From assembly GCF_000377625.1 (NCBI RefSeq), contig NZ_KB898336.1, forward strand, positions 1 to 64,000: a stretch of DNA of 64,000 nt. The letters run 5' to 3'. The notes beneath the pieces were generated by a model. The model had not been told where the DNA came from, did no database searches, and saw nothing but the letters and a program-made list of their open reading frames with translations. The position numbers and the translations under genes were made by a program. Positions 19,351 through 29,172 of this stretch are shown here, one piece after another. How positions within the stretch are numbered: position 1 is the stretch's first letter; the number at the start of each line of letters is the position of its first letter. This DNA comes from Prevotella veroralis DSM 19559 = JCM 6290 (lineage in GTDB: Bacteria > Bacteroidota > Bacteroidia > Bacteroidales > Bacteroidaceae).

Positions 19351-20775
19351 ATGAAAATCAAGGCTCTTTTATTATTGTCGCTGCTATCTACCACGATGGT
19401 ATTTGGGCAGAGTGACCCGACCATAATGACTATCAATGGGCAACCAGTTAGTCGTTCTGAATTTGAGTATTCATATAATAAGAACAATGCTGAAGGGGTC
19501 ATTGATAAGAAGAGTATAGCCGATTATGTGGATCTGTTCATCAATTATAAGTTGAAGGTGCAAGCGGCTTTGGATGCTCGTTTAGATACATTATCTTCCT
19601 TCAAACAAGAGTTCCTTACCTATCGAGATCAGCAGATTCGTCCATCGTTCCTTACGAACTCTGATATTGAAAAAGCGGCTCGGGATATTTATCAAGAGAC
19701 GAAGGAGAGTATTGAAGCGAATGGTGGTTTGTGGCGTTGTGCACACATTCTTGTAGGATTAAATCAGCGTGCGACAAAAGAAGAAGAACTGAAAGCTAAG
19801 GTCTTGGCAGACTCTATCTATAATGCTTTACAGCATGGGGCAAACTTCGGAGAGTTGGCTAAGAAGTATTCTGCTGATCGAGAGTCTGCACAGAACGGAG
19901 GCGAGTTGCCATTGCTTCAAAAGGGGCAAACAGTGCAGGAGTTTGAGCGTGCTATGTTGGCATTGAAGCCTGGTGAAATTAGTAAACCAACGCTTTCTCC
20001 TTATGGTTATCACATTATTAAGATGATAGCACATGAAGGATTGGCTCCTTATGATTCGTTGCATGCACGGATCTTACAGTTTATTGAGATGCGTGGATTG
20101 CGTGATCAGATAGTCGATAAGAAGTTAGATAGCCTTGTTCAGCAGGCGGGTAAGGGTGTAACTCGTGAGCAATTACTTGATAAACAACTTGCGAAACTGG
20201 AAGAGAAGGATGCTAATTTGAAGAATCTTATCCGTGAGTATTATGATGGCTTATTGATGGTTGAGATGAGTAATCGTATGGTTTGGGATAAGGCATCAGC
20301 AGATGTTACGGGCTTAGAAAACTATTTCCACAAACATAGGAAACAATATAAATGGACAGAGCCACGTTTTAAAGGCATTGCTTATCATGTAAAGAATCAA
20401 GCTGACGTTGAGGCTGTGAAAGATTGTGTGAAGCGACTTCCTTTTGCACAATGGAACGATGCACTGCGTAAGACATTCAATGCAGATAGCACACTCCGCA
20501 TACGTGTTGAGAAGGGAATCTTCCGTAAGAGTGATAATGATCTTGTCGATAAGCAGGTGTTTGGAATGAGTGTTCCTGTGAAAGAGATGAAGGACTTTCC
20601 TATTGGTGCAACCTATGGTAAGAAGTTGAAAGCACCAGAGTCTTTGGATGATGTACGTGCTCTTGTGGTTTCTGATTATCAAAAGGAACTTGAGAAGAAG
20701 TGGGTCGATTCATTGAGAAAGAAATATAAAGTTGTGGTTGATAAGGCTGTTCTTTCTACAGTCAATAAGCATTAA
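19351..20775 (+). CDS. periplasmic parvulin-type peptidyl-prolyl isomerase
   Basis: Secreted folding factor of 474 residues with signal peptide MKIKALLLLSLLSTTMVFGQ. One parvulin (rotamase) domain is visible at about 125-232: WRCAHILVG, YSADRESAQNGGELPLL and LSPYGYHIIKM. The regions around it are helical and charged, as in SurA/PrsA chaperones. It lies 19 bases before a second parvulin gene and begins an envelope-biogenesis run with the LptA-like gene. The client proteins are unknown. Confidence 0.88.
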   Translation: MKIKALLLLSLLSTTMVFGQSDPTIMTINGQPVSRSEFEYSYNKNNAEGVIDKKSIADYVDLFINYKLKVQAALDARLDTLSSFKQEFLTYRDQQIRPSFLTNSDIEKAARDIYQETKESIEANGGLWRCAHILVGLNQRATKEEELKAKVLADSIYNALQHGANFGELAKKYSADRESAQNGGELPLLQKGQTVQEFERAMLALKPGEISKPTLSPYGYHIIKMIAHEGLAPYDSLHARILQFIEMRGLRDQIVDKKLDSLVQQAGKGVTREQLLDKQLAKLEEKDANLKNLIREYYDGLLMVEMSNRMVWDKASADVTGLENYFHKHRKQYKWTEPRFKGIAYHVKNQADVEAVKDCVKRLPFAQWNDALRKTFNADSTLRIRVEKGIFRKSDNDLVDKQVFGMSVPVKEMKDFPIGATYGKKLKAPESLDDVRALVVSDYQKELEKKWVDSLRKKYKVVVDKAVLSTVNKH

Positions 20776-20794
20776 GTGATAATAAAGAAATCAG

Positions 20795-22231
20795 ATGAAG
20801 ATAAATAAATGTAAGACAGGTGCTTTGCTGATAGGCGTTACGCTCGTTGCAATGGGTTTGCATGCAGGTGGCTTTCGTGCCTCTGCACCGTTAGTTCTAA
20901 CTGATTCGGTAGATACGAACCAGGTTGCTAAAGCCAACAATGTAGTCGATGAGGTGATATGGGTAGTGGGTGATGAACCGATATTAAAGTCCGAAGTCGA
21001 GATCATGAAACTACAAGGAGAAGCAGAGGGAATGAAGTGGGATGGAGACCCAGAGTGTGTGTTGCCTGAACAAATAGCAGTGCAGAAACTCTTCCTTCAT
21101 CAGGCTGCTCTTGATAGCGTAGAGGTGACTGAGTCTGAGATTGCACAGGGAGTTGATCAACAAATCAACTACTGGATTTCCTTGCCACAAATAGGTTCTA
21201 AGGAGAAATTAGAGGAGTTCCAGCATAAGAGTATAGCGCAACTTAGACAAGACTTACACGATGATTATAAGAATCGTCAGTTGGTTCAGAAGATGCAAGC
21301 AAAGCTCGTTGGAGATGTGAAAGTATCACCTGCTGAAGTGCGCGAGTACTTTAGGAAGTTACCAGTGGATAGTATTCCTATGATTCCAACTACCGTTGAA
21401 GTGGAGATTCTAACACAAACTCCTAAAGTCGAGCCAGAGGAAGTTAATCGCATTAAAAACCAACTACGTGACTATACGGATCGTGTAACAAAGGGAGAAA
21501 CATCCTTTGCCACCTTAGCACGTTTGTACTCCGAAGACCCTGGATCGTCGCGTCAGGGCGGTGAATTAGGTTATATGGGACGAGGTATGTTAGACCCTGC
21601 TTTCGCTGCAGTAGCATTCAACTTGACTGATCCGAAGAAGGTTTCTAAGATCGTAGAGAGCGAGTTTGGTTATCATATCATTCAGTTGATTGACCGTCGA
21701 GGAGATAAGATTAATTGTCGTCATATCCTATTGAAACCTCGTGTATCAATGGCTTCTATTGATGCTGCAAAAGAACGCTTAGACTCTATTGGACGTGATC
21801 TTCGCAAAGAGAAGTTCACGTTTGAGGATGCCACCGCATACCTTTCTGACGACAAAGATACGAAGAATAACCATGGACTCATGGTCAACTCATCAGGGGA
21901 CGAACGCACCTCTCGCTTCAAGATGAAGGACTTACCAACAGAAGTAGCACGAGTTGTTGACACCATGAAAGTCGGTGAGATCTCTGCTCCTTTTCAGATG
22001 GTTAACAATCGAGGAAAGGTCGTTTGTGCTATCGTAAAGCTAAAGAGTCGTACCGACGAACATAGAGCTACGATAACAGAAGACTTTCAAACTATGCGTG
22101 ACATCGTTACTGCTCACCGTCGTCAAGAGATAATTCATGACTGGGTAGTAAGCAAGATTAAGAACACTTATGTTCGAATGAATCCTCGCTACAAGGATTG
22201 TAAGTTCAAGTATGAAGGTTGGATTAAATGA
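20795..22231 (+). CDS. SurA-like periplasmic chaperone and peptidyl-prolyl isomerase
   Basis: The 478 residues start with a signal peptide (GALLIGVTLVAMGLHAGG). The N-terminal SurA-type segment contains VVDEVIWVVGDEPILKSEVE. Two parvulin-like domains follow: about 185-295 (YSEDPGSSRQGGELGYMGRG, ESEFGYHIIQL) and a weaker one at about 298-415 (NCRHILLKP). By analogy with SurA it should help outer-membrane proteins mature. Its stop overlaps the next gene's ATG by 4 bases (ATGA), so translation is probably coupled. Confidence 0.88.
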   Translation: MKINKCKTGALLIGVTLVAMGLHAGGFRASAPLVLTDSVDTNQVAKANNVVDEVIWVVGDEPILKSEVEIMKLQGEAEGMKWDGDPECVLPEQIAVQKLFLHQAALDSVEVTESEIAQGVDQQINYWISLPQIGSKEKLEEFQHKSIAQLRQDLHDDYKNRQLVQKMQAKLVGDVKVSPAEVREYFRKLPVDSIPMIPTTVEVEILTQTPKVEPEEVNRIKNQLRDYTDRVTKGETSFATLARLYSEDPGSSRQGGELGYMGRGMLDPAFAAVAFNLTDPKKVSKIVESEFGYHIIQLIDRRGDKINCRHILLKPRVSMASIDAAKERLDSIGRDLRKEKFTFEDATAYLSDDKDTKNNHGLMVNSSGDERTSRFKMKDLPTEVARVVDTMKVGEISAPFQMVNNRGKVVCAIVKLKSRTDEHRATITEDFQTMRDIVTAHRRQEIIHDWVVSKIKNTYVRMNPRYKDCKFKYEGWIK

Positions 22232-24159
22232 CATTAGAAAACACTTATATATATAAGCTTTGCGGGCATAGAATCATGTTAATCACGATTCTATGCCTGC
22301 TTGGGTTATGCTATAACCACCCTTCTATGGCTCAGAAAGTGACGGAAAAGAAGGGTAGTAAGTTCTATATAGACCATGCCGATAACCTTAGACACAACCA
22401 GATGTTGATGCCAGATGTGCAGATTGCAAAGGGTAATGTTCGGTTGCGTTATAAGGGCATGACGCTTAGTTGTGATAGTGCATACTTCAACGAACAGTCG
22501 AATTGGTTTAAAGCTTTCGGTAAAGTTCATGTAACTCGACCGGGTGGAGTGACGCTTGATTGTCATCGTCTTCACTATGATGGCATGTCTCAAATGGTTC
22601 ATGTTAGAGAAAAGGTTGTGGTTCGTCAGCCAGGAAAGTCACTACGTTGTGATAGCTTAGACTATAACATGATATCGAAAGTTGCTAATTACTTCGGTGG
22701 TCGTGGAACCTTGGTTTACAATGGAAATACCGTTATTGCCGATCAAGGTGATTATAATACAGAGAGCCACGATGCCAACTTCTTCGGTAATGTTGTTATG
22801 TTTACTCCTAAGTACAGGATCACAACTCCAGAGGCACATGGTAATACAGAAACAGGCTTGGTACATGTTGTTGGCAAGTCAGTTATTCGAACAGCAAAGG
22901 GCGAAGTTGTGCATACTAACGATGGAACTTATAATAGTCGAACTGACAACATGGAGCTTAATGGTCATTCAACGATTACATCTCCCAAGCAAGATGTAGA
23001 GGGAGATAACATCGTTTATAACAGTTCGACGGGTGAAGCCGAAGGGCATGGTAATGTAAAGATAGTCGACAAGGCAAATAACAGAACCGTAATAGGTCAA
23101 GACGTATTCTATAATGAGAAGACTGGTCATAGCACTGCTCGTGGTAATGTGAAGATCGATGATCGCCGACAAAAGAGAGTGATAACTGGCGATGAAGTAA
23201 TCTACAATGCCAAGTCTGGATATAGTGAGGGACATGGTAATGTGAAGATTATTGATAAGCTAAACCAGCGTACAATCACTGGTCGCGACCTTACTTATAA
23301 TAGCAACACTCACGAAGGAACAGGGGAAGGGAACGTCTATTATATAGACGAGAAACAGAAACATGCCTTCAAGGGAGACTATCTTCACTATACTGACTCG
23401 GCGGCTATTGCTTTTGGTGGAAAGCCTGGTCCGATAGCAAAAGACTTCTCCCAGGGTGACACACTATTCGTTCATGCCGACACAATTAGTATGAAGGGAT
23501 TCTACATGAACACGCCTAAGATGTATCGTGAAATCTATGGAGTCAACAACGTGAGGGCGTTTCGCACGGATGTACAAGCCGTATGTGGATTCCTTGTTGC
23601 TAATACGAAAGACTCCTGTATGACTATGTATGACTACCCAATAGTATGGAGTGGTAACCGTCAACTAGTTGGTGATTCGATCAAGGCATACATGAATGAC
23701 TCCACCATTCGACAGGCTTTTGTCTATGGTAATGCGTTCTCTATTGAAACGCTTCCAGATAAGCAACACTATAATCAAATATCGTCACGTGACATGCGCG
23801 CAGACTTTGTCAATGGTGCTGTTAGGCGTGTGGACGCATGGGGAAACGTAGAAGTTGTGTTCTATCATACCGATAAAGACAGTACGTTGATAGGGCATAA
23901 TTACACGGAGACAGATACCCTTCGTATGTTCATAACACCCGAACGTAAGTTGAAAAAAATATGGATGTCCAAGGCAGATGGTGTGATTAGTCCAATGACG
24001 CAGATTCCCCCTGATCGCCTGACATTGCCTCACTTTGAGCTTTTTGATAATGTTCGTCCAAAGGATAAGAATGATATCTTCCGTCGTGCAGCACGTAAGA
24101 CGGCAGCTACCAAGCGTAATGCTCAAGTTATCTTGCCGCCTCGACAACGTATAGAGTGA
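22228..24159 (+). CDS. LptA/OstA-like organic-solvent-tolerance protein
   Basis: The 643 residues have an N-terminal hydrophobic export signal (about 17-36). Long OstA-type beta repeats follow, seen as recurring blocks such as GHGNVKIIDK, ARGNVKIDD and YNSNTHEGTGEGNVYYID, about 30 residues each, the fold that builds the periplasmic lipopolysaccharide bridge. It is much longer than LptA (about 185 residues) and lacks a clear barrel like LptD. I infer a role in lipopolysaccharide transport or outer-membrane integrity. An alternative ATG at 22276 gives a cleaner signal peptide, but the overlap with the upstream gene favours 22228. Confidence 0.82.
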   Translation: MTLENTYIYKLCGHRIMLITILCLLGLCYNHPSMAQKVTEKKGSKFYIDHADNLRHNQMLMPDVQIAKGNVRLRYKGMTLSCDSAYFNEQSNWFKAFGKVHVTRPGGVTLDCHRLHYDGMSQMVHVREKVVVRQPGKSLRCDSLDYNMISKVANYFGGRGTLVYNGNTVIADQGDYNTESHDANFFGNVVMFTPKYRITTPEAHGNTETGLVHVVGKSVIRTAKGEVVHTNDGTYNSRTDNMELNGHSTITSPKQDVEGDNIVYNSSTGEAEGHGNVKIVDKANNRTVIGQDVFYNEKTGHSTARGNVKIDDRRQKRVITGDEVIYNAKSGYSEGHGNVKIIDKLNQRTITGRDLTYNSNTHEGTGEGNVYYIDEKQKHAFKGDYLHYTDSAAIAFGGKPGPIAKDFSQGDTLFVHADTISMKGFYMNTPKMYREIYGVNNVRAFRTDVQAVCGFLVANTKDSCMTMYDYPIVWSGNRQLVGDSIKAYMNDSTIRQAFVYGNAFSIETLPDKQHYNQISSRDMRADFVNGAVRRVDAWGNVEVVFYHTDKDSTLIGHNYTETDTLRMFITPERKLKKIWMSKADGVISPMTQIPPDRLTLPHFELFDNVRPKDKNDIFRRAARKTAATKRNAQVILPPRQRIE

Positions 24160-24170
24160 CCCCTCGTCAA

Positions 24171-24222
24171 CCTATTGTCGTAATCATTTACGACAATAGG
24201 TAGAATCATTTACGACAATAGG
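24171..24222. repeat. perfect hairpin with duplicated right arm
   Basis: CCTATTGTCGTAA (24171-24183) pairs perfectly with TTACGACAATAGG (24188-24200). The right arm is repeated 22 bases further on (to 24222), so the left arm has two possible partners. It lies between the LptA-like gene and the small membrane protein. Confidence 0.85.
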
Positions 24223-24266
24223 TCAACTTCTCTTCACATTATTAACATCATTAACTCCTTTGAAAT

Positions 24267-24554
24267 ATGTTCTTCTTTCAATCATCAAAGCCCCGTCGTT
24301 TTCATCATGAATATATGTATGTTGACGAGCGTAAAGAGTTCCTCTCGGATATAGAGAAGCGTGCGAAAAATGAGTTAGAACAGCAAGATGAGCCAAAGGA
24401 GGGGTATCGTGAGGGACTTCAAAGGCGTCTTTCTCATAGCTTGCGACCACAAGTTTTGACACACAAATACAATCGTTTCACAGCCATGTGGGTGTCTTTG
24501 ATACTCTCTGCAGGTGTTATAGCACTGCTTATCTTATTCTTGTTTATTGCTTAA
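24267..24554 (+). CDS. small single-pass membrane protein of unknown function
   Basis: The 95-residue product has a basic and aromatic N-terminus (SKPRRFHHEYMYVDERKEF), a charged helical middle (SDIEKRAKNELEQQDEP), and a hydrophobic C-terminal segment (about 73-94, WVSLILSAGVIALLILFLFI). That predicts a C-terminally anchored inner-membrane protein with a cytoplasmic head. I recognise no domain. It stops 13 bases before mutL and is probably cotranscribed with it. Confidence 0.7.
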   Translation: MFFFQSSKPRRFHHEYMYVDERKEFLSDIEKRAKNELEQQDEPKEGYREGLQRRLSHSLRPQVLTHKYNRFTAMWVSLILSAGVIALLILFLFIA

Positions 24555-24567
24555 GCATTATTAATCA

Positions 24568-26439
24568 ATGAGTGATATCATACAACTTTTACCCGATAGT
24601 GTAGCCAATCAGATTGCTGCGGGAGAGGTTATTCAACGCCCTGCATCCGTTATCAAAGAGCTAGTAGAGAATGCCATCGACGCTGGAGCAACGTCAATTA
24701 ATGTCTTAGTAGTCGATGCGGGGCGCACATCTATCCAAGTGATTGATAACGGAAAGGGTATGTCAGAGACTGATGCACGCCTCTCTTTCGAGCGTCATGC
24801 AACTTCTAAGATACGGAAGGCAGATGATCTTTTCTCACTCCATACCATGGGCTTTCGTGGAGAAGCACTTGCGTCGATTGCTGCGGTGGCGCAGATAGAA
24901 TTGAAGACACGCATGGCGAATGATGATCTCGGTACTCATCTGTCTATCTCGGGTAGTCGTTTTACGAATCAAGAACCTTGTTCTTGCCCTGTAGGAAGTA
25001 ATTTCTTGGTTGAGAATCTCTTCTTCAATGTACCTGCACGACGCAAGTTTTTGAAGTCGAACACCACCGAATTGAATAATATCATCAATGCTTTTGAACG
25101 CATTGTATTGGTTTATCCACATATAGCCTTTACCTTATATAGTAATGGAACAGAGCTTTTTAATCTGCGATCATGCAACTATAGACAGCGAATTGTTGAG
25201 GTGTTTGGGAAGAGACTGAACCAAGATCTCTTGGCAATAGACGTTGACACGAGTCTATGTCATATCCATGGCTTTGTTGGGAAACCAGAGTCTGCACGCA
25301 AGAAGACGCCCCAGCAGTACTTCTTCGTTAATGAACGTTATATGAAACACCCGTATTTTCATAAGGCGGTTATCACTGCGTTCGATCGACTTATCCCTCA
25401 GGGCGAGCAGATTCCTTACTTTCTTTATTTTGAAGTACCGCCTACGAACATTGATGTAAACATTCATCCGACAAAGACGGAGATAAAGTTTGAGAATGAG
25501 CAAGCCATCTGGCAGATTCTTTTAGCAGCTGTGAAAGAAGCCGTGGGACGCTTTAATGACATTCCTTCGATTGACTTTGACACCGAAGGGAAGCCTGATA
25601 TTCCAGTATTCGACCCTCATTCGGGAACTAAAGCACCGAAGGTTGAAATAAACCCATCGTTCAATCCCTTTAAACAAACTGCCCAACCGCAGAAGCCGAG
25701 TGTGCCAGAGGGTTGGGAGGAGTTGTACTCTGGTTTAGACGGTAATGCTGAGATACGCCAGTCAAAACTCTTTGAACAAGATGATTTAGATGTTAATACG
25801 ACTCCAACAGATGAGAGTTTGATTATTTCATCAGCCTCTACAGCCTCTGCAAACGAGTCGATGATAGAGGAAAAGTCACCTTCGCACTATCAGTATAAGG
25901 GTAGTTATATCATGACAGCGGTGAAGTCTGGCTTGATGATTATCGACCAGCACCGTGCTCATATACGCATTTTATATGAGGAGTACTTGCGCCAGTTGTC
26001 ATCTCATAAGGCTCATTCGCAAAAGGTTCTATTCCCTGAAGTGGTGCAATTCACGGTATCTGACAAGTTAATCATCGATCGCATCCTCCCTGAAATGGCA
26101 GATATGGGCTTCCAATTGGATAGTCTCGGTGGTGATAGTTATGCAGTGAATGGAGTGCCAGCAGGCATCGAAGGGCTCAATGCTGTTAGTCTTATTCAAG
26201 ATATGGTGGCATCAGCTGTGGAGAGTGGGGCAAGTGTGAAGGAAGATATCGATCGTACACTCGCTTTGAGTTTAGCACGTAATGCCGCTATTCCACAGGG
26301 TCAGGTATTGACCAATAGTGAGATGGATAACCTTGTGAATGAGCTTTTCACTTGTGAAAATGTCAATTACACGCCATCTGGCGAACCGATTATTGCGGTT
26401 ATGAAGCAGCATGATATTGAATATTTGTTTGATAGTTAA
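24568..26439 (+). CDS. mutL: DNA mismatch repair protein MutL
   Basis: GHKL ATPase that couples MutS mismatch recognition to strand removal. The 623 residues contain [12 protein letters not shown] (31-42), DNGKGM (60-65) and GFRGEAL (95-101). A non-conserved linker covers about 340-445, and the C-terminal dimer domain starts near 450. The position of the endonuclease motif DQHAxxExxxxE reads [13 protein letters not shown], with the first acidic residue replaced by Ile. The usual metal-site segment near the C-terminus reads [11 protein letters not shown] rather than CPHGRP. A nicking activity is therefore doubtful. Confidence 0.95.
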   Translation: MSDIIQLLPDSVANQIAAGEVIQRPASVIKELVENAIDAGATSINVLVVDAGRTSIQVIDNGKGMSETDARLSFERHATSKIRKADDLFSLHTMGFRGEALASIAAVAQIELKTRMANDDLGTHLSISGSRFTNQEPCSCPVGSNFLVENLFFNVPARRKFLKSNTTELNNIINAFERIVLVYPHIAFTLYSNGTELFNLRSCNYRQRIVEVFGKRLNQDLLAIDVDTSLCHIHGFVGKPESARKKTPQQYFFVNERYMKHPYFHKAVITAFDRLIPQGEQIPYFLYFEVPPTNIDVNIHPTKTEIKFENEQAIWQILLAAVKEAVGRFNDIPSIDFDTEGKPDIPVFDPHSGTKAPKVEINPSFNPFKQTAQPQKPSVPEGWEELYSGLDGNAEIRQSKLFEQDDLDVNTTPTDESLIISSASTASANESMIEEKSPSHYQYKGSYIMTAVKSGLMIIDQHRAHIRILYEEYLRQLSSHKAHSQKVLFPEVVQFTVSDKLIIDRILPEMADMGFQLDSLGGDSYAVNGVPAGIEGLNAVSLIQDMVASAVESGASVKEDIDRTLALSLARNAAIPQGQVLTNSEMDNLVNELFTCENVNYTPSGEPIIAVMKQHDIEYLFDS

Positions 26440-26611
26440 GAAGTGTAGACAGCATTATTCGCAACCTAAGTAGCACCCCAAAGTAGGGACAGACGCCCTC
26501 GTCTGTCCGCCCAAATGTGGTATGTATCAATGGAAACAGGGATTTTGAGCGGACAGACGAAGGCGTCTGTCCCTACTTTGGGGTGGCGTTACAGCCCTCT
26601 TGTTCCTATAT
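26440..26611. repeat. family A element, short form (26483-26576)
   Basis: The terminal arms extend to about 37 bases: CACCCCAAAGTAGGGACAGA... (from 26474) and its reverse complement ending at 26585, with one difference in the core. The inner 38 bases are not related to those of the long-form elements. Confidence 0.9.
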
Positions 26612-26877
26612 TCCTCTGTCATAGAAATATGTCATTAAAACAGCATGTCATTATGTCATTCTGTCTAAAACCACGTCTCCTCTATCTTAGAAATATGCCA
26701 TTAAAAGAACATATCATTATGTCTTTATGTCTAAAAACACGCCTCTTCTATCTTAGAAATATGTCATTAAAACAGCATGTCATTATGTCATTCTGTTTAA
26801 AACCACGTCTCCTCTATCATAGAGATATGTCATTAAAACAACATGTCATTGTGTCATTCTGTCTAAAACCATGTCTG
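26612..26877 (+). repeat. tandem array, four 66-bp units
   Basis: The unit contains AGAAATATGTCATTAAAACA and CATGTCATTATGTCATTCTG. Copies start at intervals of exactly 66 bases (26620, 26686, 26752, 26818) with scattered substitutions. Since 66 is 22 codons, one frame stays open across the array (products with LRNMSLKQHVIMSFCLKPR), but start context and composition do not support a gene. Confidence 0.85.
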
Positions 26878-26912
26878 TAAGGGGTAGGGGAGAGCCTATT
26901 CTCAACCTTGTT

Positions 26913-28733
26913 TTACCCCTCTGCAGCATGATAAGAAGAGCGAACCAGCGGTCCACTCACCACATGCTTGAATCCTTTCTCTAATGCAATGCGCTTATAA
27001 TCGGCAAATTGTTCGGGGGTAATATAAGCTGATACGGGGAGATGATGGGCTGTTGGTTGAAGGTACTGACCCAAGGTTAGACGCTTACAACCCGTTTTGA
27101 GAATGTCATCCATCGTCTCTAATATCTCTTCGTGGGTCTCTCCTAAGCCCAACATAAAGCCTGTTTTGGCTGTAATACCGCACTTCGTAATCTCATGCAA
27201 CACCTCCAAACTTCGGTCATATCGTGCTACTGAACGCACGGAAGGTGTCAGTCGGCGTACAGTCTCCATGTTATGACCAGCCACATGAGGCTTTGTTGCC
27301 ATCACCTGACGTATGAGTTCGGCTTTACCCATAAAGTCAGGGATAAGTAGTTCGACCTTTGTTTCGGGGTTCAAACGCTGTATTTCCTTGATAGTCTGTA
27401 CCCAATGTGCTGCTCCGTAGTCGTCTAAATCGTCACGATCAACCGATGTGATGACGGCATAACGCAGTCCTAAAGCCTTGATGGATTCGGCTACTCTTGT
27501 TGGTTCGTTGCTATCTAATGCTCTTGGTCGCCCACTCAAAGTGTTGCAGAAACGGCATTTTCGGGTGCAGATATCGCCCCCAATCATCAGAGTTGCCGTG
27601 CGTGCCATCCAACATTCAGCCCTGTTTGGACATAAGCCACTCGTACAGATGGTGTTCATGTGGTGTTTCGACAAGATCCCTGCAGTCTCACCAGTAGACT
27701 TCTTCGATGTTAGATCAATCTTTAACCACTCTGGTTTCATCACGTGTGGTTTGCGTCCAAAGAGCAAGCGGAGCAGTTGTGAGAGTTGAAAGCCACGTAT
27801 GATAGTCGACAAATCAGTGTTTTCTAAAATATTTTCAACAGCCTCTCTCGTAAACTCCACGCCTTTTAATGGTTTCAGAAGAGCGTTATCAATATCTCCA
27901 AGGAGGAAATAATCGCCCATCAAATTGATGTTTACAATCGTGTTATTCTTTAGTTCTATGTGCGCTTCCAGTGTTCCCACACCCTCGAAACGATGCTTTT
28001 TTACAATAGAATATTTCGGATTTTTACCATAAACAAAGCTGTCGGAGGCTAACTCCTGTTCGATTCTTTCAATTCCCAGCATATCCTCTTCGGTCAATTC
28101 TAACACCTCACTATGGCAGAATTGCTGTTGGGCATAGCGCATGAAGTCGGTTATTTCAATGTCAGTATATTGTGATACGTTGGTGACACGTTGCCGAACA
28201 GAATCGATTCCTTTGCTCTTGAGCTTCGCAAGTGAGGGCGTGAGTGCATCTGAAAGATGCGATAGTTGTGTGTTGAAAAGCAATGAATTATGCAGAACAC
28301 TGCGATTGTTAAGTTGATAAAAAGCACATCCTGAAACCTTTGTGTCGTTGATGAGGATGTCATTTCGCCCTGATAACTGTGCGTCGATACCAATACTTTG
28401 TAGCAAATTAGTCATGCGATTCATGTATTGAACGAAGGCTTCATTCGCATTAGAAAGGTGTGAGATATACGAAAACTGTATGCACCCTTCATCGGCATAG
28501 ATACATCCTCCACCGCTCTTACGCCTGAATATGTCGATAGAATGTGCCTTGCAATAATCAACGTTCACCTCATTTTCAATCAGTTGATTGCGCCCTAACA
28601 TCACAGTAGGGGGTACACGCCATGCCAAGAAATAATCATCATCGGGGTAATGATGGGCTACGTATTCTTCGACAGCAAAATAGAAAGGTAGCTGGTGGGA
28701 CTTATCTTGTTTAGGTAATAGTATATATTTCAT
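26913..28733 (-). CDS. lipoate-protein ligase A fused to lipoyl synthase
   Basis: The 606 residues join two enzymes of lipoate metabolism. Residues 1-330 are LplA-like: RRKSGGG (70-76), the catalytic-type lysine in NDTKVSGCAFYQ (Lys132), and an accessory C-terminal domain. Residues 335-606 are a radical-SAM lipoyl synthase: auxiliary-cluster cysteines C363, C368 and C374 (CTSGLCPNRAEC), SAM-cluster cysteines C389, C393 and C396 (CTRKCRFC), and the terminal RSSYH serine ligand. The fusion could attach octanoate or lipoate to lipoyl domains and then insert sulfur. It stands alone between repeat-rich spacers. Confidence 0.92.
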   Translation of the reverse strand: MKYILLPKQDKSHQLPFYFAVEEYVAHHYPDDDYFLAWRVPPTVMLGRNQLIENEVNVDYCKAHSIDIFRRKSGGGCIYADEGCIQFSYISHLSNANEAFVQYMNRMTNLLQSIGIDAQLSGRNDILINDTKVSGCAFYQLNNRSVLHNSLLFNTQLSHLSDALTPSLAKLKSKGIDSVRQRVTNVSQYTDIEITDFMRYAQQQFCHSEVLELTEEDMLGIERIEQELASDSFVYGKNPKYSIVKKHRFEGVGTLEAHIELKNNTIVNINLMGDYFLLGDIDNALLKPLKGVEFTREAVENILENTDLSTIIRGFQLSQLLRLLFGRKPHVMKPEWLKIDLTSKKSTGETAGILSKHHMNTICTSGLCPNRAECWMARTATLMIGGDICTRKCRFCNTLSGRPRALDSNEPTRVAESIKALGLRYAVITSVDRDDLDDYGAAHWVQTIKEIQRLNPETKVELLIPDFMGKAELIRQVMATKPHVAGHNMETVRRLTPSVRSVARYDRSLEVLHEITKCGITAKTGFMLGLGETHEEILETMDDILKTGCKRLTLGQYLQPTAHHLPVSAYITPEQFADYKRIALEKGFKHVVSGPLVRSSYHAAEG

Positions 28734-29127
28734 TGTTTGGTATTGATAGATACTGCTTACAAATGTACGAACTTTTAGAAAAAGAGACGAAGTATTGGGA
28801 ATAAAAAAGCAAATGATTCTGTTGTTGATGGTTATGTCTTGTGATGTTGATAAGTTCTTTCTATTTTTGAAGAGATACCCGTTTATGTGGGTGCGGATGG
28901 TCCCCTATGTTTGAAAAGGGTTTCTCTTGAGTTAATTTTTAGTTTATTTTCTCTTCGTTGTTCGTTTGTTTTCTTATTAAAAATAGACTATTTTTTCTTA
29001 TAGGGAAGCCTCTTTTACGCTATTTTTAGGTTCTGTCTGCGATATAGAAAGTGGTTTATAGGCTTATAAGTAGGTGTGTTCTACCATTAAAAAAACAAAA
29101 ACATCGTGTTAGAAACATAGTTTTTCG
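28734..29127. other. gene-free divergent promoter region
   Basis: AT-rich spacer between two divergent genes. It contains the promoter of the lipoate gene at 28760-28767 and poly-T/A tracts at 28930-29100. No gene or repeat family member is recognisable. Confidence 0.6.
28760..28767 (-). promoter_or_regulatory. TAnnTTTG promoter of the lipoate gene
   Basis: TACATTTG on the minus strand, 26 bases before the start codon. Confidence 0.65.
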
Positions 29128-29135
29128 TATATTTG
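29128..29135 (+). promoter_or_regulatory. TAnnTTTG promoter of the FMN-binding protein gene
   Basis: TATATTTG, 37 bases before the start codon at 29173. Confidence 0.7.
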
Positions 29136-29172
29136 CAAGCACACAGATAGCAAATAGATAAAGGTAAAAATA

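Noticed and set aside
26515..26880. A 121-codon open frame over the 66-bp array
   Set aside because: It is open because the period is a multiple of three; start lies in a family A element, and the product is only repeat sequence.
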